Translations under genes and position numbers: made by a program
From: Welwitschia mirabilis
Taxonomy: Eukaryota > Gnetophyta > Gnetopsida > Welwitschiales
Direction of reading: 5' to 3'
Assembly: GCA_051453625.1 (NCBI GenBank)
Contig: JBOZIK010000001.1
Coordinates: 110,538,028 to 110,591,292, forward strand
Length of the DNA: 53,265 nt
The notes under the pieces: model-generated
Databases searched by the model: none
Told to the model about the DNA's origin: nothing
Seen by the model: only the letters and a program-made list of their open reading frames with translations
In this document: positions 24,650 to 35,481 of the stretch, one piece after another
Numbering within the stretch: position 1 is the first letter of the stretch
Layout: each line of letters starts with the position of its first letter

Positions 24650-27472
24650 TGGAAAAAAAAAGAGTATTTCCATTAAGGGTACAATGACTTAACATGAATT
24701 CCTCTCTTATTTTTTGTTAAATTTAATGGTATACAAATTCATGAGAATATTTGTGTTTGATTTCTATTTGTGAATTTAAAATTCACATCATTTAATGTTT
24801 TAATCTTTGTGCAAGGGTATATATATAACATTTTTTATTGTTATTATCAAGCATGATTTGTATTAGAAAGGCTTAAGCCTTATGCAGTGCTATAATCCTT
24901 TTATATGGTATTATGCACAAAACAATAAAGCCATCTTAAAGAAATATTAAAAATAATTTCTTTATGGGCAACTTGTCAATAGAGGGTAAAATGTAATCGT
25001 ATTATTTCCTACTAAATTCCTACTTCTAGCATTAACAAGCTCTTGCAATATTATGTGAATGACATGGTATATCATTTTAATGAATCCATGGAATATCATT
25101 TTGATAAAATTCAAATGACAGTTAACATCATGTCATATCATTTATTTGAACTCTAGTTATTCTTAGTATCATAATAATTTTAGTAGAAACTAAATAATTA
25201 TGAAACTAGAGTTAACACCACATAATGTAATTTGATTGCTTTATTGTACTCCTTCAATGCTAGAATCTATTTCTTTCAAAATTTACATCCTATTCTCATC
25301 TAACTTCTTAGTAAGAGAACATGGGCTAAAAGTTTTATGCATTTGAAAATTGGTTCTAAACTTTGACAAAAGAGTTACTAGTTTAAGTTTAGTACTAATT
25401 TGCCATTTACACAGATGCATATCACTAGATGTGCTGCAAGCAGTGAACAGTAGCCATCCCTTTGATTATAAGATTGGATCATGTCAGATCTTAAGGTATT
25501 TTCTTTAGCTGCAAGTCCATAAAATGAGGACATCAATAAAATAGCATTTTTTTCTTGAGGAGTTTCAAACTTTTATAATCATGTACTAGTTTGTTCTTTG
25601 CATCCATTTCTCTTCACCTTTTAATGCTCAAATAGAGCAAATACTTTAGTCATTTATGTTGTGAACATTTCCACTTGAAAGAATGATTAACCTTTAAGTC
25701 TAAAAAGAATTTGAAGTTTCCTAATCCCTTCTTTGTAGGAATGTGGCAAGATGTGCATGAAATGCAACCTTCTAGAGGTCATTTTTTTAATCCAATCTAC
25801 TTCTAAAAGCCTACATCAGCATGTTGATCAATGCACTGATTTGAACACTATAATTTGTCATGTGGTTTTTCTCAACCTTTTTGATGATGGTTGAGATATA
25901 ACTTCTATATTCCATAATCATGCTCCCATAAAACAAAATCAAAAAAAAAAAAAGCAAGGAGTTAATAGAGGTTATAATGCTGAGAGAAAAAATGGAGATA
26001 AAGAAAATCAAATACAAGAGCTATTTTTAACAAATCATCATGAAACTAGCAATTCCATGAGGATATTATCCCTTAATCAAATAGTTTTTGATGCATGATT
26101 TTTAAATGGTCTATCATCCATGATTAAATTAGGGACCTTGCAAATCCTATATAATGTCCTTATAGAATGACACTGGGCAAGTGGTGGGTGTTGTGTTGAG
26201 ATCCTATTCCTTTGTGTCTTGAAGAAAATTCCAAGTTTTATGTAATTCTAGAGTAGCATCTTTAAAGATTTTTCTCACTAATCAACCTCGTGAAAGTAGC
26301 TGCCCTTGTTTCTAAAGAGAAAATATTTTAGCTCACTGCCCTTGTTTCTAAAGAAAAAACGTTTTAGCTATAATTCTAGGTTTTAAATCTTTATTTTTTA
26401 TATTTCATGAATGCTACTCTTTTTAATTTCATTTCTTAGTTATTAGAACTCAATAGAAGTTGTATAGCATCTCTTTCTATTAAAGCATAAAACTCTTAAT
26501 TTTGCAAATATGTTTATATACAAATGGTTGAAAATGTTTTTGCTATAAGTGAAAATTCATTTTAGTTTCAAATAAGTGGATGTTCCATTATATACTAGAA
26601 ATTTTCAAAATTTTATTTTACAAATAATATTCAAAGAAAATATTTCTTAATAGAAGGACATATGATTTTATCTTTATTTTTATTTATTTTCTCTTCTTTA
26701 ACTCTCTATCCTATTCTAGAATTTTGACATTTACATCTTGTAAGAAAGGCCTCCTTTTCTTATTTTGAATCATGTGAATTTTGGCTACTTTATAGATATT
26801 AAAAGGGAATCTCTACAATTGTCTTAATTCTATTCTATAATTTAGAGATTTGTGGTTTTATATCAAATTCCTTTTCTAACCCTTACCCTACATTATTTTC
26901 TCAAAACATTGTGGGTGTAGCAACTTCCTTACTCTCTTGTTTAGTTTTAGATAAAATACTTGTAGTTGCACATTGTTTCTTATCTACTCAAGACACTACA
27001 CTCTGTAATAATGTATATAAGTATGATTCTAGTTAAATATCCTCTATAATTCAGTAATAGCACTAGTTCTTCTGTATCTTTTAGACAACACAATCACAGG
27101 CTTCTACAATAGACAATACATCTTTAATAAAAAACAAATTAAGAGGTAATATAGTTCTAAATTTTAATTCCAAAAGAAGGATCTACATTTCTCTAAATAA
27201 TGAGAAGGATTTCCATGTGAAGAGGAGCTGAGAATAAGAAAGGTACATGATTTTTCATTTTTACCTTTTTAAAAATTTTGCGAGTTTCTTAAACATTTGA
27301 TATGTGTGTTCTTTATTTTGTGAGTTTCTGATTAACATTTTTATTCTATTCAAGTTCAAGAAATTATTTTACATAAAATTTTAAAGAATAATTTTTGCTT
27401 GGTTCAAAATTTTGGATTAAATATGAAACTTTAAAATTCAAATAGAAATTGCATATTACTATGGGAACTTCA
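24650..27472 (+). repeat. Copia 5-prime LTR
   Basis: Begins TGGAAAAAAAAAGAG and ends GGGAACTTCA before ATT and the PBS. The start may be 24647 if the right LTR start TGATGAAAA is original. It carries a 36-bp tandem duplication (26300-26335 and 26336-26371) and about 105 bp near 27190-27295 that the right LTR lacks. Confidence 0.92.
27014..27021 (+). promoter_or_regulatory. TATA box of the copia 5-prime LTR
   Basis: TATATAAG, conserved in the other LTR at 34500-34507 and placed about 450 bp before the LTR end. It is the likely promoter of the element RNA. Confidence 0.5.
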
Positions 27473-27475
27473 ATT

Positions 27476-27487
27476 TGGTATTAGAGC
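27476..27487 (+). other. Copia primer-binding site
   Basis: TGGTATTAGAGC, one change from the plant initiator-Met site TGGTATCAGAGC, three bases after the LTR. Confidence 0.92.
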
Positions 27488-27776
27488 TCCCATCTAGTAC
27501 TTGCAATTCACATCTAATTCTTGTTAAATTCCTTTTATCAATCTTGTTCACTTCCTAATCTAGTTCTTGTCTAAGTCTTGATAAGCTCTTAACTTCTAAT
27601 TAATGTTTAGTTCTTAATATTATCTTATTCTTAATAAATTCTAGTTTGGCCTTTGCATTTGTTTATTAGTATTAAAATTCTTGACTACTTATTGATCTTA
27701 CAAATTTCTAAAAAATATTCCCTTCTTATCTAAATCTTGATTTACTTCTACTTTTGTATCAAGATGTGCTATAAAC

Positions 27777-28610
27777 ATGGGCAAGTGAAAAGTTTCCCAA
27801 TTTGATGTTAGATCCTTTAAGGTCGAGAAAATAAGAATGAATATCTACCTCAAATCTAAGGGAATTTGGGACTATACAGAAGTTGATTTTACTTATGATA
27901 AACCTAAAGATAATATAAGAGATTACAATAAATGTAGGAAGGAAGAATGTAAGGCTATGGTAATTATTCATTCATGCATGCCTAATAGAAAATTCTAGAA
28001 AATTAGCAAATTTAAATAAACTTATAGATTATGGAAACGATTAAATGATGTGTACCAAGGGCATCAAAACATAAAAGCCATTAGGTTACAAAATCTTAGA
28101 ACCCAATTTGACAACATAACAATGAAAGACAATGAAAATGTATAAACCTACAGACAGAGGGTTAAAGACATAGTTAAAAAGCTGTAAGATTTAGAGTATG
28201 AAGTCAAAAACAATGATGTTACCCTCAAATATTAAGATCCCTCATAAATCATTCAAGCCCATAACCATTACCCTTCATAATGTCTTAGATTCAAGAACCC
28301 TCTCTCTTGAAGAATTCTCTAGTAGACTTGTCCAATATGAGCTTACCCTTAAGGAAGATGAGGAATAAAATGCTACTACTTTGAAAGCATTTCATCGTGA
28401 AAGAGGTAGAGATGGTTATAAGGGAAGGGAATAATATAATAAAAGAGGAAGAGGTATAATCCAAGATAGAGGTCTAGGAAGAAAACAAGGAAAAGGTCAA
28501 CATAGTGGAAGAGATAATTTTAGCAAACTATGGAATGTTACTATTGGAATAAAAAGGACCATCTTATCAAAGATTGTAGAAAAAAGAGATGAAATTATTC
28601 AAACAAATCC
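27777..28610 (+). pseudogene. Copia gag (broken)
   Basis: From ATG 27777 the frame reads MGK, a stop, then VSQFDV, KVEKIRMNIYLKSKGIWDYT and VDF: the W..RM...L...LWD signature of plant copia gag. Later come KAIRLQNLRTQFDNITMKDN and RVKDIVKKL, then, after a frame change near 28230, a stretch with SLEEFSSRLVQYELTLKEDE and a basic GR-rich linker. It ends in a zinc knuckle at 28536-28577, CYYWNKKDHLIKDC, where the second Cys of CX2CX4HX4C is Trp. Stops interrupt it throughout. Gag would form the capsid and bind the element RNA. Confidence 0.88.
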
Positions 28611-28661
28611 AACATTGCAGAACAAACTGAATCTTTAAAGCAATAAAGGATAGAAGAAAAG

Positions 28662-28761
28662 NNNNNNNNNNNNNNNNNNNNNNNNNNNNNNNNNNNNNNN
28701 NNNNNNNNNNNNNNNNNNNNNNNNNNNNNNNNNNNNNNNNNNNNNNNNNNNNNNNNNNNNN
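28662..28761. other. Assembly gap, 100 N
   Basis: Gap between copia gag and protease. Reading frames crossing it are not real. Confidence 0.99.
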
Positions 28762-28849
28762 AAAGGATGAATCTAGACAAGAGGAAGAAGTTAAGGTCGG
28801 AGGATCTGTAGCTAAAATGTAATTAGATTTAATCTCATTGACTAACAAA

Positions 28850-29050
28850 TCAACTTCTTAGTACATTGATAGTGGATGGTCAAAGCACATTACCTATTAA
28901 AACACTTATTTCAAGAATTTTATAAAAAAAATTATGAAGTAGTAAGCTTTAGAGGAGGAGCCTCATGAGAAATCAAAGGTCATGGTACCCTTCTTGTAAA
29001 AAATACCAAAGATGAGAATTTCACTATTCATGATGTTTTCTATGCTCCTA
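28850..29050 (+). pseudogene. Copia aspartic protease (broken)
   Basis: YIDSGWSKHIT at 28862-28894 is the copia protease active-site motif (family W.LDSGAS.HMT). The catalytic DSG is kept, the preceding Trp codon is TAG and the Ala of GAS is Trp. Further on, HDVFYAPNAHYNLISLGQLI (to about 29085) is the usual protease C-terminus. It would cleave the polyprotein. Confidence 0.88.
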
Positions 29051-29084
29051 ATGCCCATTATAATCTTATTAGTTTAGGGCAATT

Positions 29085-29900
29085 AATTGGAAATGGTTTC
29101 AAGGCTGAGTTTGAAGATGAAAATTGCATCTTATCCAAAGAAAAACAAATTCTAAAAGTGTCCAAAATAGGGAATAACTTGTATTAAATCACATTTGAAA
29201 AAGATTTAGTTTCTAGCACATGGCATAGAAAATTATGACACATGTCAACTAAATATTTGAAGGCAATGATCAAACACAACCTTGTTAGGGGTTTAGACAT
29301 GGCATTTAAGGAAAGCAAACAAAAGTTTTTTTCTCAAAAATATCAACTAGATCATCTCAGAAATTATCATTGATACATTTAGATATTTGTGGCTCCTTCA
29401 TCTCTTTTAGCCTAAGTGGTTGTAAGTACTTTATTATATTTATTAATGATTTTTTAAAATTATGTCATGTTCATTTCTTAAAATATAAATCTCGACCATT
29501 GCAATCTTTTAAAGTGTTTCAAAAGTGGACTAAAAGAGAAATGATGTCAAGCTCAAATCCTTAAGAACTGATAGAAGAGGTGGATACTTATCAAATTATT
29601 TTCAATTCTATTTGCAAAATAATGTCATTACTTACCAATTAATAATAGCTTATACTCCACAACAAAATGGAGTCATAAAAAGGAAAAATTAATCTCTGCT
29701 ATATATGATAAGAACCATATTAATTCAAGCTAATCTTGATAAATTATTTTGGACTAAAGCAATTAATACATTAAATTACCTTCAAAATCACATGTTAACA
29801 AGGCATGTTGGTAACTTCACTCCATATTAGCAATGGTATGGTATTAAACCCAATTTATCTCATTTGAAAATTTTTGAATCTAAATGTTATGTTAAAAACA
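29085..29900 (+). pseudogene. Copia integrase (broken; third acidic residue changed)
   Basis: A pre-integrase segment WHRKL, stop, HMSTKYLKAM (29222-29267) with the zinc-binding part at about 29275-29330. The core follows: MIHLDICGSF (first Asp, about 29370), FIIFINDFLK, then LRTDRRGGYLSNYF (second Asp, about 29565) and AYTPQQNGVIKRKN (about 29650-29690). The family has ERKNR at that end, so the catalytic Glu is Lys and the Arg codon is a stop. The first two catalytic residues survive. Integrase inserts the cDNA; this copy cannot. Confidence 0.88.
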
Positions 29901-30419
29901 CTAAATCAAGTCAAAAACCTAGATCCAAATATTATATTTTTCTTCATTACTCTAGTCAAAGAAAGGCTTATAGATTTTATGATTCATATTTAAGAAAGGT
30001 TTTAGAATGTTTTGATGTAAAATTCATGTCTTTTGAATCATCTAATCTTATTTCTATTATTGATGATAATGACTCTTATGATGTTGTATGTAGTGAATCT
30101 AAAGGTGATAATGAGGAACAGAGGGCACCTGAATAAACCCTTGTTGATGGCATAAATTCTAGTACAAATCAAGTGTCCATTCCTATACAAAATCAAGGTG
30201 AAAATGAATCTAAAAATTTATCTGAATTGTTGGATTAAAATCTAATACTCATTCAAAACATAAGAGGATAACCTCTTATCATGATCCATCCAATATCATA
30301 GATCCTAGTGAAGCTCCTACAAGAATAAGAAGTCAACAAAATCCTGTTGCAATCATAGAAGACAAGGTATGAAATAACATTCTGAAAGATTATTTAGCTC
30401 TAAGCTATGAATCTTTAAA

Positions 30420-31190
30420 TCAAGATCTAGTTCACTTTAAGGAAGCTATAAAATACCAATATTGCATCAAGGCAATGGAGGAATAAATTTCTCAAATAGA
30501 GAAAAACAAGACATGGGTTCTTGTTCCTAAGACAGAAAGGAAAAATGTCATTGTACTAAACAAATCTATAGAACAAAGTAGATTTTGATAATATAATTAA
30601 CAGGTATAAGACTCATCTTGTTTTCCTTGGATATGTGCAGGAAGTAGGCATAGACTATGGTGAGACCTATGCTCCTATTGCTTATTTAGAATCTGTATGA
30701 GCCTTTCTTACCTATGCTTCCAAGAATCGTATGACTATTTAGTAGATGGATGTTAAATCAGCCTTCTTAAATGGGGTTCTTTAAGAAGAGGTGTAAATCT
30801 CGCAACCCTAAGGTTTTGTAAAACAAGATATGGAAAATCATGTTTATTTATTAAAAAAGACATTGTATGGCTTGAAACAAGCCTCAAGGGCTTGGTTCTC
30901 AAGGCTAGATTTTTATTTATGTAATCATGGTTACCATAAATTCCATTCTGAAAATACTTTATATAAGAAAGACACCAAAGAACATTCAATTTTTATTTTG
31001 ATCTATGTTGATGATATAATATTTAGTGGCATAGATAAGAAATTGATTGAACAATTCAAGAATGATATGATAAGAGAAGTTGAAATGACTAATTTTGGCC
31101 AACTCTCTTATTATCTTGGGGTCCAGATTTAACAAAGTCTAAGAGGCATATTCTTAAATCAAGGTAATTATGCATTCAATATGTTAAAAA
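30420..31190 (+). pseudogene. Copia reverse transcriptase (broken)
   Basis: FKEAIKYQYCIKAMEE and IEKNKTWVLVP open the domain, then YKTHLVFLGYVQEVGIDYGE and TYAPIA, MDVKSAFLNGVL, LKKTLYGLKQASRAWFSRLD and the catalytic FILIYVDDIIFSG (about 30990-31030), ending FGQLSYYLGVQI. Both Asp of YVDD are present. Stops fall at Gln and Glu positions around MDVKSAFLNG and elsewhere. The longest open piece is 30830-31132. It would copy element RNA into DNA. Confidence 0.93.
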
Positions 31191-31461
31191 AATTTTGATA
31201 TGTAAGAATGCAAATCCATCTCCACTCCCTTGCCAACCAATCACAAAGTTAAAAGAGAAATGAAGGAAGATGAGGCTGATGAACACATCTATAGATTTAT
31301 GATGGAAAGCTTGATGTATTTGAATGCAACTCATGTTGACATTCAATATGCAGTAAGCTTAATGTCTAAATTTATCACTTGTTTAAGAAATTCTTATCTT
31401 GATGCTGTTAAAAGTATTTTATGTTATGTTAAAATAACATTGAATTATGGTTTGTTTTATG

Positions 31462-31550
31462 NNNNNNNNNNNNNNNNNNNNNNNNNNNNNNNNNNNNNNN
31501 NNNNNNNNNNNNNNNNNNNNNNNNNNNNNNNNNNNNNNNNNNNNNNNNNN
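31462..31550. other. Assembly gap, 89 N
   Basis: Gap between RT and RNase H of the copia element. Confidence 0.99.
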
Positions 31551-31910
31551 ATGCTTATTAGAGGAACCCTTTTCTCATAGGCAAACAAAAAGCAATATTG
31601 TATATATCTTTTCACTACTGAAATTGAGTACATGGTAGTCCATTTAGCAAGCAAACAATTTCTATGGCTTGATAAACTACTTAAAGATTTTACTATTCCT
31701 ATTAATAAGCCTATACATTTATTATGTAATAGTGCTTCTACTGTTGCAATTTCCAAGAATTTAGTCATGCATACAAGAACCAAGCACATTATCATAAACA
31801 TCCATCTCATTAGAAATCTAGTTGAATATGGGCTTCTTGTTCTTGATTATTTCCCCTCCAAGTTACAACTTGCCATTTTTTTACAAAGTCTTTATATAAG
31901 GTAAGATTCC
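31551..31910 (+). pseudogene. Copia RNase H (broken)
   Basis: EYMVVHLASKQFLWLDKLLK, then HLLCNSASTVAISKNLVMHT, RTKHIIINIHLIRNLVEYG and LQLA follow the family pattern (EAEY.AL...ILWL..LL, CDNQSA..IA.NP..H.RTKHI.I..HF.R). The Asp of CDN is Asn, a catalytic loss by a G-to-A change. A frameshift separates the first part from 31632-31904. Confidence 0.88.
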
Positions 31911-32124
31911 ACGATTTAAGGGAGAGAGTCATAATCCTTGACATTAAGGTCAAGTAAGAGGCATAAGGATAAACTACATATCAAAGTTGAGGTTCTTAAC
32001 TATAGAATGGTAGAATTTATTTCGAGTTCTTGTTTGACTTATGCGATTATGTGCATTTGTGGATTTCTTTTTACGTTCTTGTTTATAAGCATGATTGTGT
32101 CCTTAATACCAAGGTAGAGTTTGA
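31911..32124 (+). other. Copia 3-prime untranslated region and polypurine tract
   Basis: Contains purine-rich AAGGGAGAGAG at about 31918-31928 and AAGGTAGAGTT at 32111-32121 directly before the right LTR. The latter matches the usual plant copia form (AAG-TGGGAGATT before TG) and is the better PPT candidate. Confidence 0.6.
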
Positions 32125-34855
32125 TGAAAAAATATAAGTATGGCCGTTAAGAGCACAATGACTTGACATGAATCCCTCTCTTATTTTTTGCTAAATTTAA
32201 TGGTATTCAAATTCATAAGAATATTTGTGTTTGATTTTTATTTGTGAATTTAAAATTCACATCATTCAATTTTTTGATCTTTATGCAAGGTTGTATTTAT
32301 AACATTTGTGATTGTTGTTATTAAGCATGATTTGTATTATAAAGACTTAAGCCTTATGCAATGCTATAATCATCTTATATGGTATTATGCACAAAACAAT
32401 AAAGTCATCTTAAAGAAATATTAAAAATAATGTCTTTATTGGTAACTTATCAATTAGGGTTGAAATGTAATTATTTTATTTTCTACTAAATTCATACTTT
32501 TGGTATTAACAAGATCTTGTAATATTATATAAATATCATGGTATATCATTTTAATAAATCCATGGTATATCATTTTGATGAAATGCAAATAGTAGTTAAC
32601 TTCATGCCATATCATTCCTTTGAACTCTAGTTGTTCTTGGTGTTATAATAATTTCAACAGAAATTAAGTAATTATGAAACTAGAGTTAAGATCATACAAT
32701 GTAATCTAATTGCTTCCTTGTACTCCTTCAATGTTAGAATTTATTTCTTCTAAACATCCATGTCCTATTCTTATCTAGCTTCTTAGTAAGAGAACATTGG
32801 CTGAAAGTTTCATGCATTTGAAGAACAGTTTCAAACTTTGGTAAAAATGTTATTGGTTTAAGTCTAGCACTAATCCACCATTTGCACAGATGCATGTTCA
32901 CTGGATGCACTTCAAGTAGTGAATAGTAGCTATCCCTTTTATTGTGAGATTGAATTGTACCAGATCTTAAGGTATTTTCTTTAGCTGCAAGTTCAGAAAA
33001 TGAGGACAGCTAGAAAATAGCATTTTTTCCCTAAGGGGTTTTAGACTTTTAGAATCGTGTAATAGTTTGTTCTTTGAATCCATTCTTTTCTGCTTTTGTA
33101 GCTCACATGAAGAAAATCTCTCTTTAAATATTCCTCTTTTTGCACTCAAAATAGAAGACATTAAATTGTTCTTCAAGAATTTGTACTATGGATGTTTCCA
33201 CTTGAAAGAATAATTAACCTTTAAGTCTGAAAATTGTCTGAAGGTTCCTAAGCCTCTCCTTCTAGGAATGAAGTAATATGTGCATGAAATAAAACCTCTT
33301 AGGATGTGTTTTATTAATCCAATCTACTTCTAGAAGCCTGCATCACTGCACCAATTAGCATGCTTATCTAAATACTATGATCTATTGCATGATTTTTCTC
33401 AACCTTCTCAATGATGATTGAGGCATGATTTATATATTCCACAATTATGATCTTATAAAATAAAATCAAAAATAAGTAAGGGGTTAATAGATCTTATAAT
33501 GTTAATAGAAAAAATGGATATAAAGCAAATCAAATACAAGAGTTATCTTTAACAAGTCATTCCAAAAATAGCAATTCCATGAGAAGATTATCCCTTGCTC
33601 AAATAGTTTATTGTGCATGATTTTTGGATGTTCTATCATCCATGATTATATTAGGGTCCTTGTAAATCCTATAAAATTTTCTTAAAGAATGATGTTGGGT
33701 AAGTGGTGGGTGTTGTGTTGAGCTCTTCTTCCTTTGTGTCTTGAAGAAAAGTCCAATTTTTGTCCAATTCCAGAGCAGTGTCTTCAAATATTTTTCTTAT
33801 TAATCAAACTTACAAAAGTAGTTTCCCCTATTTCTGAAAAGAAAATGTTTTAGCTCTAACTCCAAGTTTCAAATCTTTATGTTTTAGATTTTATGAATGC
33901 TGCATTTTTTAATTCCATTTCTTCGCTATTATAACTTAATAAAAGTTGTATACCATCTCTTTCTATAAAAGCATAAAACTCTAAGTTTGCAAATATGTTC
34001 AATTGCAAATGATTGAAAATGTTTTTGTTGTAAGTGATGATTCATTTTAGTTTTAGATAAGTGGATGTTCCATTATATACTAGAAATTTCTAGAATTTTA
34101 TTTTACAAAGAAGATTCAAAGAGAAGATTTCTTAATAGAAGGATGTATGATTTTATCTTTCTTTTTATTTATTTTCTCTTCTCTAAGTCTCTGTCCTATT
34201 CTAGAATTGTGACATTTAGATCCTGTGATAAAGATCTTCTTTTCTTATTTTGAATCATGTGAATTTTGACTACTTTATAGACATTAAAAGGGAATCTCTA
34301 TAATACTCTTAACATTCTTCATATAATGTAGAGATTTATGGTTTTAATTCAAATTCCTTTTATAACACTTACCCTACATTATTTTCTCTAAACATTATGG
34401 GTAGAGCAACTCCATTACTCTCTTGTTCAGTTTTAGACAAAATACTTATAGTTGCACATTATTTCTTATCTAATCAAAACACTACACTATGCAACAATGT
34501 ATATAAGTGTGATTCTAGTCAAATATCCTTTATAATTTAGTAATAGCATTAGTTCTTATATATCTTTTAAATAACACAATCATAGGCTTCTACAATAGAT
34601 AACACATCATCAATAAAAAACAAATTGAGAGGCAACATAGTTTTAAGTTTTAATTCCAAAAAAAAGGATCTACATAGTTTTGATATGTTTGTTCTTTGTT
34701 TTGTGGGTGTTCTATCAACATTTTTGTTCTATTTAACTTCAAGAAATTACATTACATAAAATTTTAAAGAATAATTATTGCTTGGTTCACAATTTTGGAT
34801 TCAATATAAAACTTTAAAATTCACATAGAGATTTCATATTACTATGGGAACTTCA
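32125..34855 (+). repeat. Copia 3-prime LTR
   Basis: Aligns along its length with 24650-27472. Start TGAAAAAATATAAG (or TGATGAAAA at 32122), end GGGAACTTCA. It has about 45 bp extra near 33100-33150 and lacks about 105 bp near 34675 relative to the other LTR. TATATAAG at 34500-34507. Confidence 0.92.
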
Positions 34856-35253
34856 ATTACTTATTTCTAATTCCTCTTCATTCTTCTCAACATGGAATGT
34901 AGTGGGATAGGCTTATTGTGTAAAAGAACCTTGAGATAATTGATTTTGCAAGAAATTTTATTAAAGGACTTCAATCATATTTTCCATCTTATTATTGGTA
35001 TCTTATTACTTCTTTTTCATTTCATTAATCATTTCTATAACATAGTCATTTCTTTATTCATAATAGTTTGTGGTAGATGGATCTTATTCTTTATGATAAT
35101 TGATCTGAGATGATTGTTCTTCATAATAGCTCATGGGAGATGGTTGGGATTCATTAACTTGATTTTAGGATGTTTTACTAAATGAGGTGAAATTTCTAAA
35201 ATGTTGTACATTGTTACTATCATTTCATATAAAGCTTAAAAAGAAGGATAGGA
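34856..35253 (-). pseudogene. X2 ORF1, N-terminal gag-like part (broken)
   Basis: Minus-strand reading: FRNFTSF..., SQPSPMSYYEEQSSQINYHK, then NDYVIEMINEMKKK, MENMIEVL, NFLQNQLSQGSFTQ and YPTTFHVEKNEEELEI. It parallels X1 41050-41600 in order and spacing. It is cut by T upstream and by copia downstream, and stops replace Gln codons. The combination of Tyr-rich repeats, a Lys/Glu helix and a QN.LSQG segment is gag-like, but I cannot name a domain. Confidence 0.5.
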
Positions 35254-35258
35254 AAAAT
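35254..35258. other. Target-site duplication of T, left copy (AAAAT)
   Basis: AAAAT before the left LTR of T, repeated exactly at 37868-37872. Confidence 0.85.
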
Positions 35259-35481
35259 TGTAGGTTTGAAAGCATGGTAATGGGACTACAAACTAAGAGA
35301 CTTCTCAAGGAGCATGTATGTTATACAAATGAATCAGCTTGCTATTGACATTAAAATTGAGGGTTTTTAATACCCTTAAAATACAATGAAATAGGAAAGG
35401 ATGGGTAATGAAATAGGAAAATTAGAAAGTAATTTTAACAATCACTTAATTATGAATTCTAACTAATAAAAATATCTAATA
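35259..35481 (-). repeat. T 3-prime LTR
   Basis: 223 bp, TGTAGGTTTG to ATATCTAATA, direct repeat of 37645-37867. To its right, GAGGG-containing purine-rich sequence on the minus strand is a possible PPT. Confidence 0.88.

Larger units (their letters stand above)
24650..34855 (+). mobile_element. Ty1/copia LTR retrotransposon with 2.7-2.8-kb LTRs (decayed)
   Basis: Plus strand: LTR 24650-27472, PBS 27476-27487, gag, protease, integrase, RT, RNase H, LTR 32125-34855. The gag-PR-IN-RT-RH order is diagnostic of copia. Internal length is 4.65 kb. All domains are recognisable but interrupted by many stops and frameshifts. The LTRs differ at perhaps a tenth to a seventh of positions by eye, so the insertion is old. 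X1 41075-41110 is the uninterrupted form of the insertion site: the left flank CTCTATTTCAAATC and right flank ACTTATTTCTAA are neighbours there. I could not identify a clean duplication. Confidence 0.95.

Noticed and set aside
28567-28848. Minus-strand ORFs across the gap at 28662
   Set aside because: They run through 100 N and lie antisense to the copia gag-protease region.
30753-30989. Minus-strand ORF over the copia RT
   Set aside because: Antisense to a clear RT reading (LYGLKQASRAW); no features of its own.
31918-31928. AAGGGAGAGAG as the copia polypurine tract with the LTR starting near 31929
   Set aside because: The similarity between the two LTRs begins only at about 32125, where another purine tract (AAGGTAGAGTT) directly precedes TG.
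24645-34860. A clean target-site duplication for the copia element
   Set aside because: AATCA or CAAAA before the left LTR does not match ATTAC after the right one, and the LTR start is uncertain by three bases.
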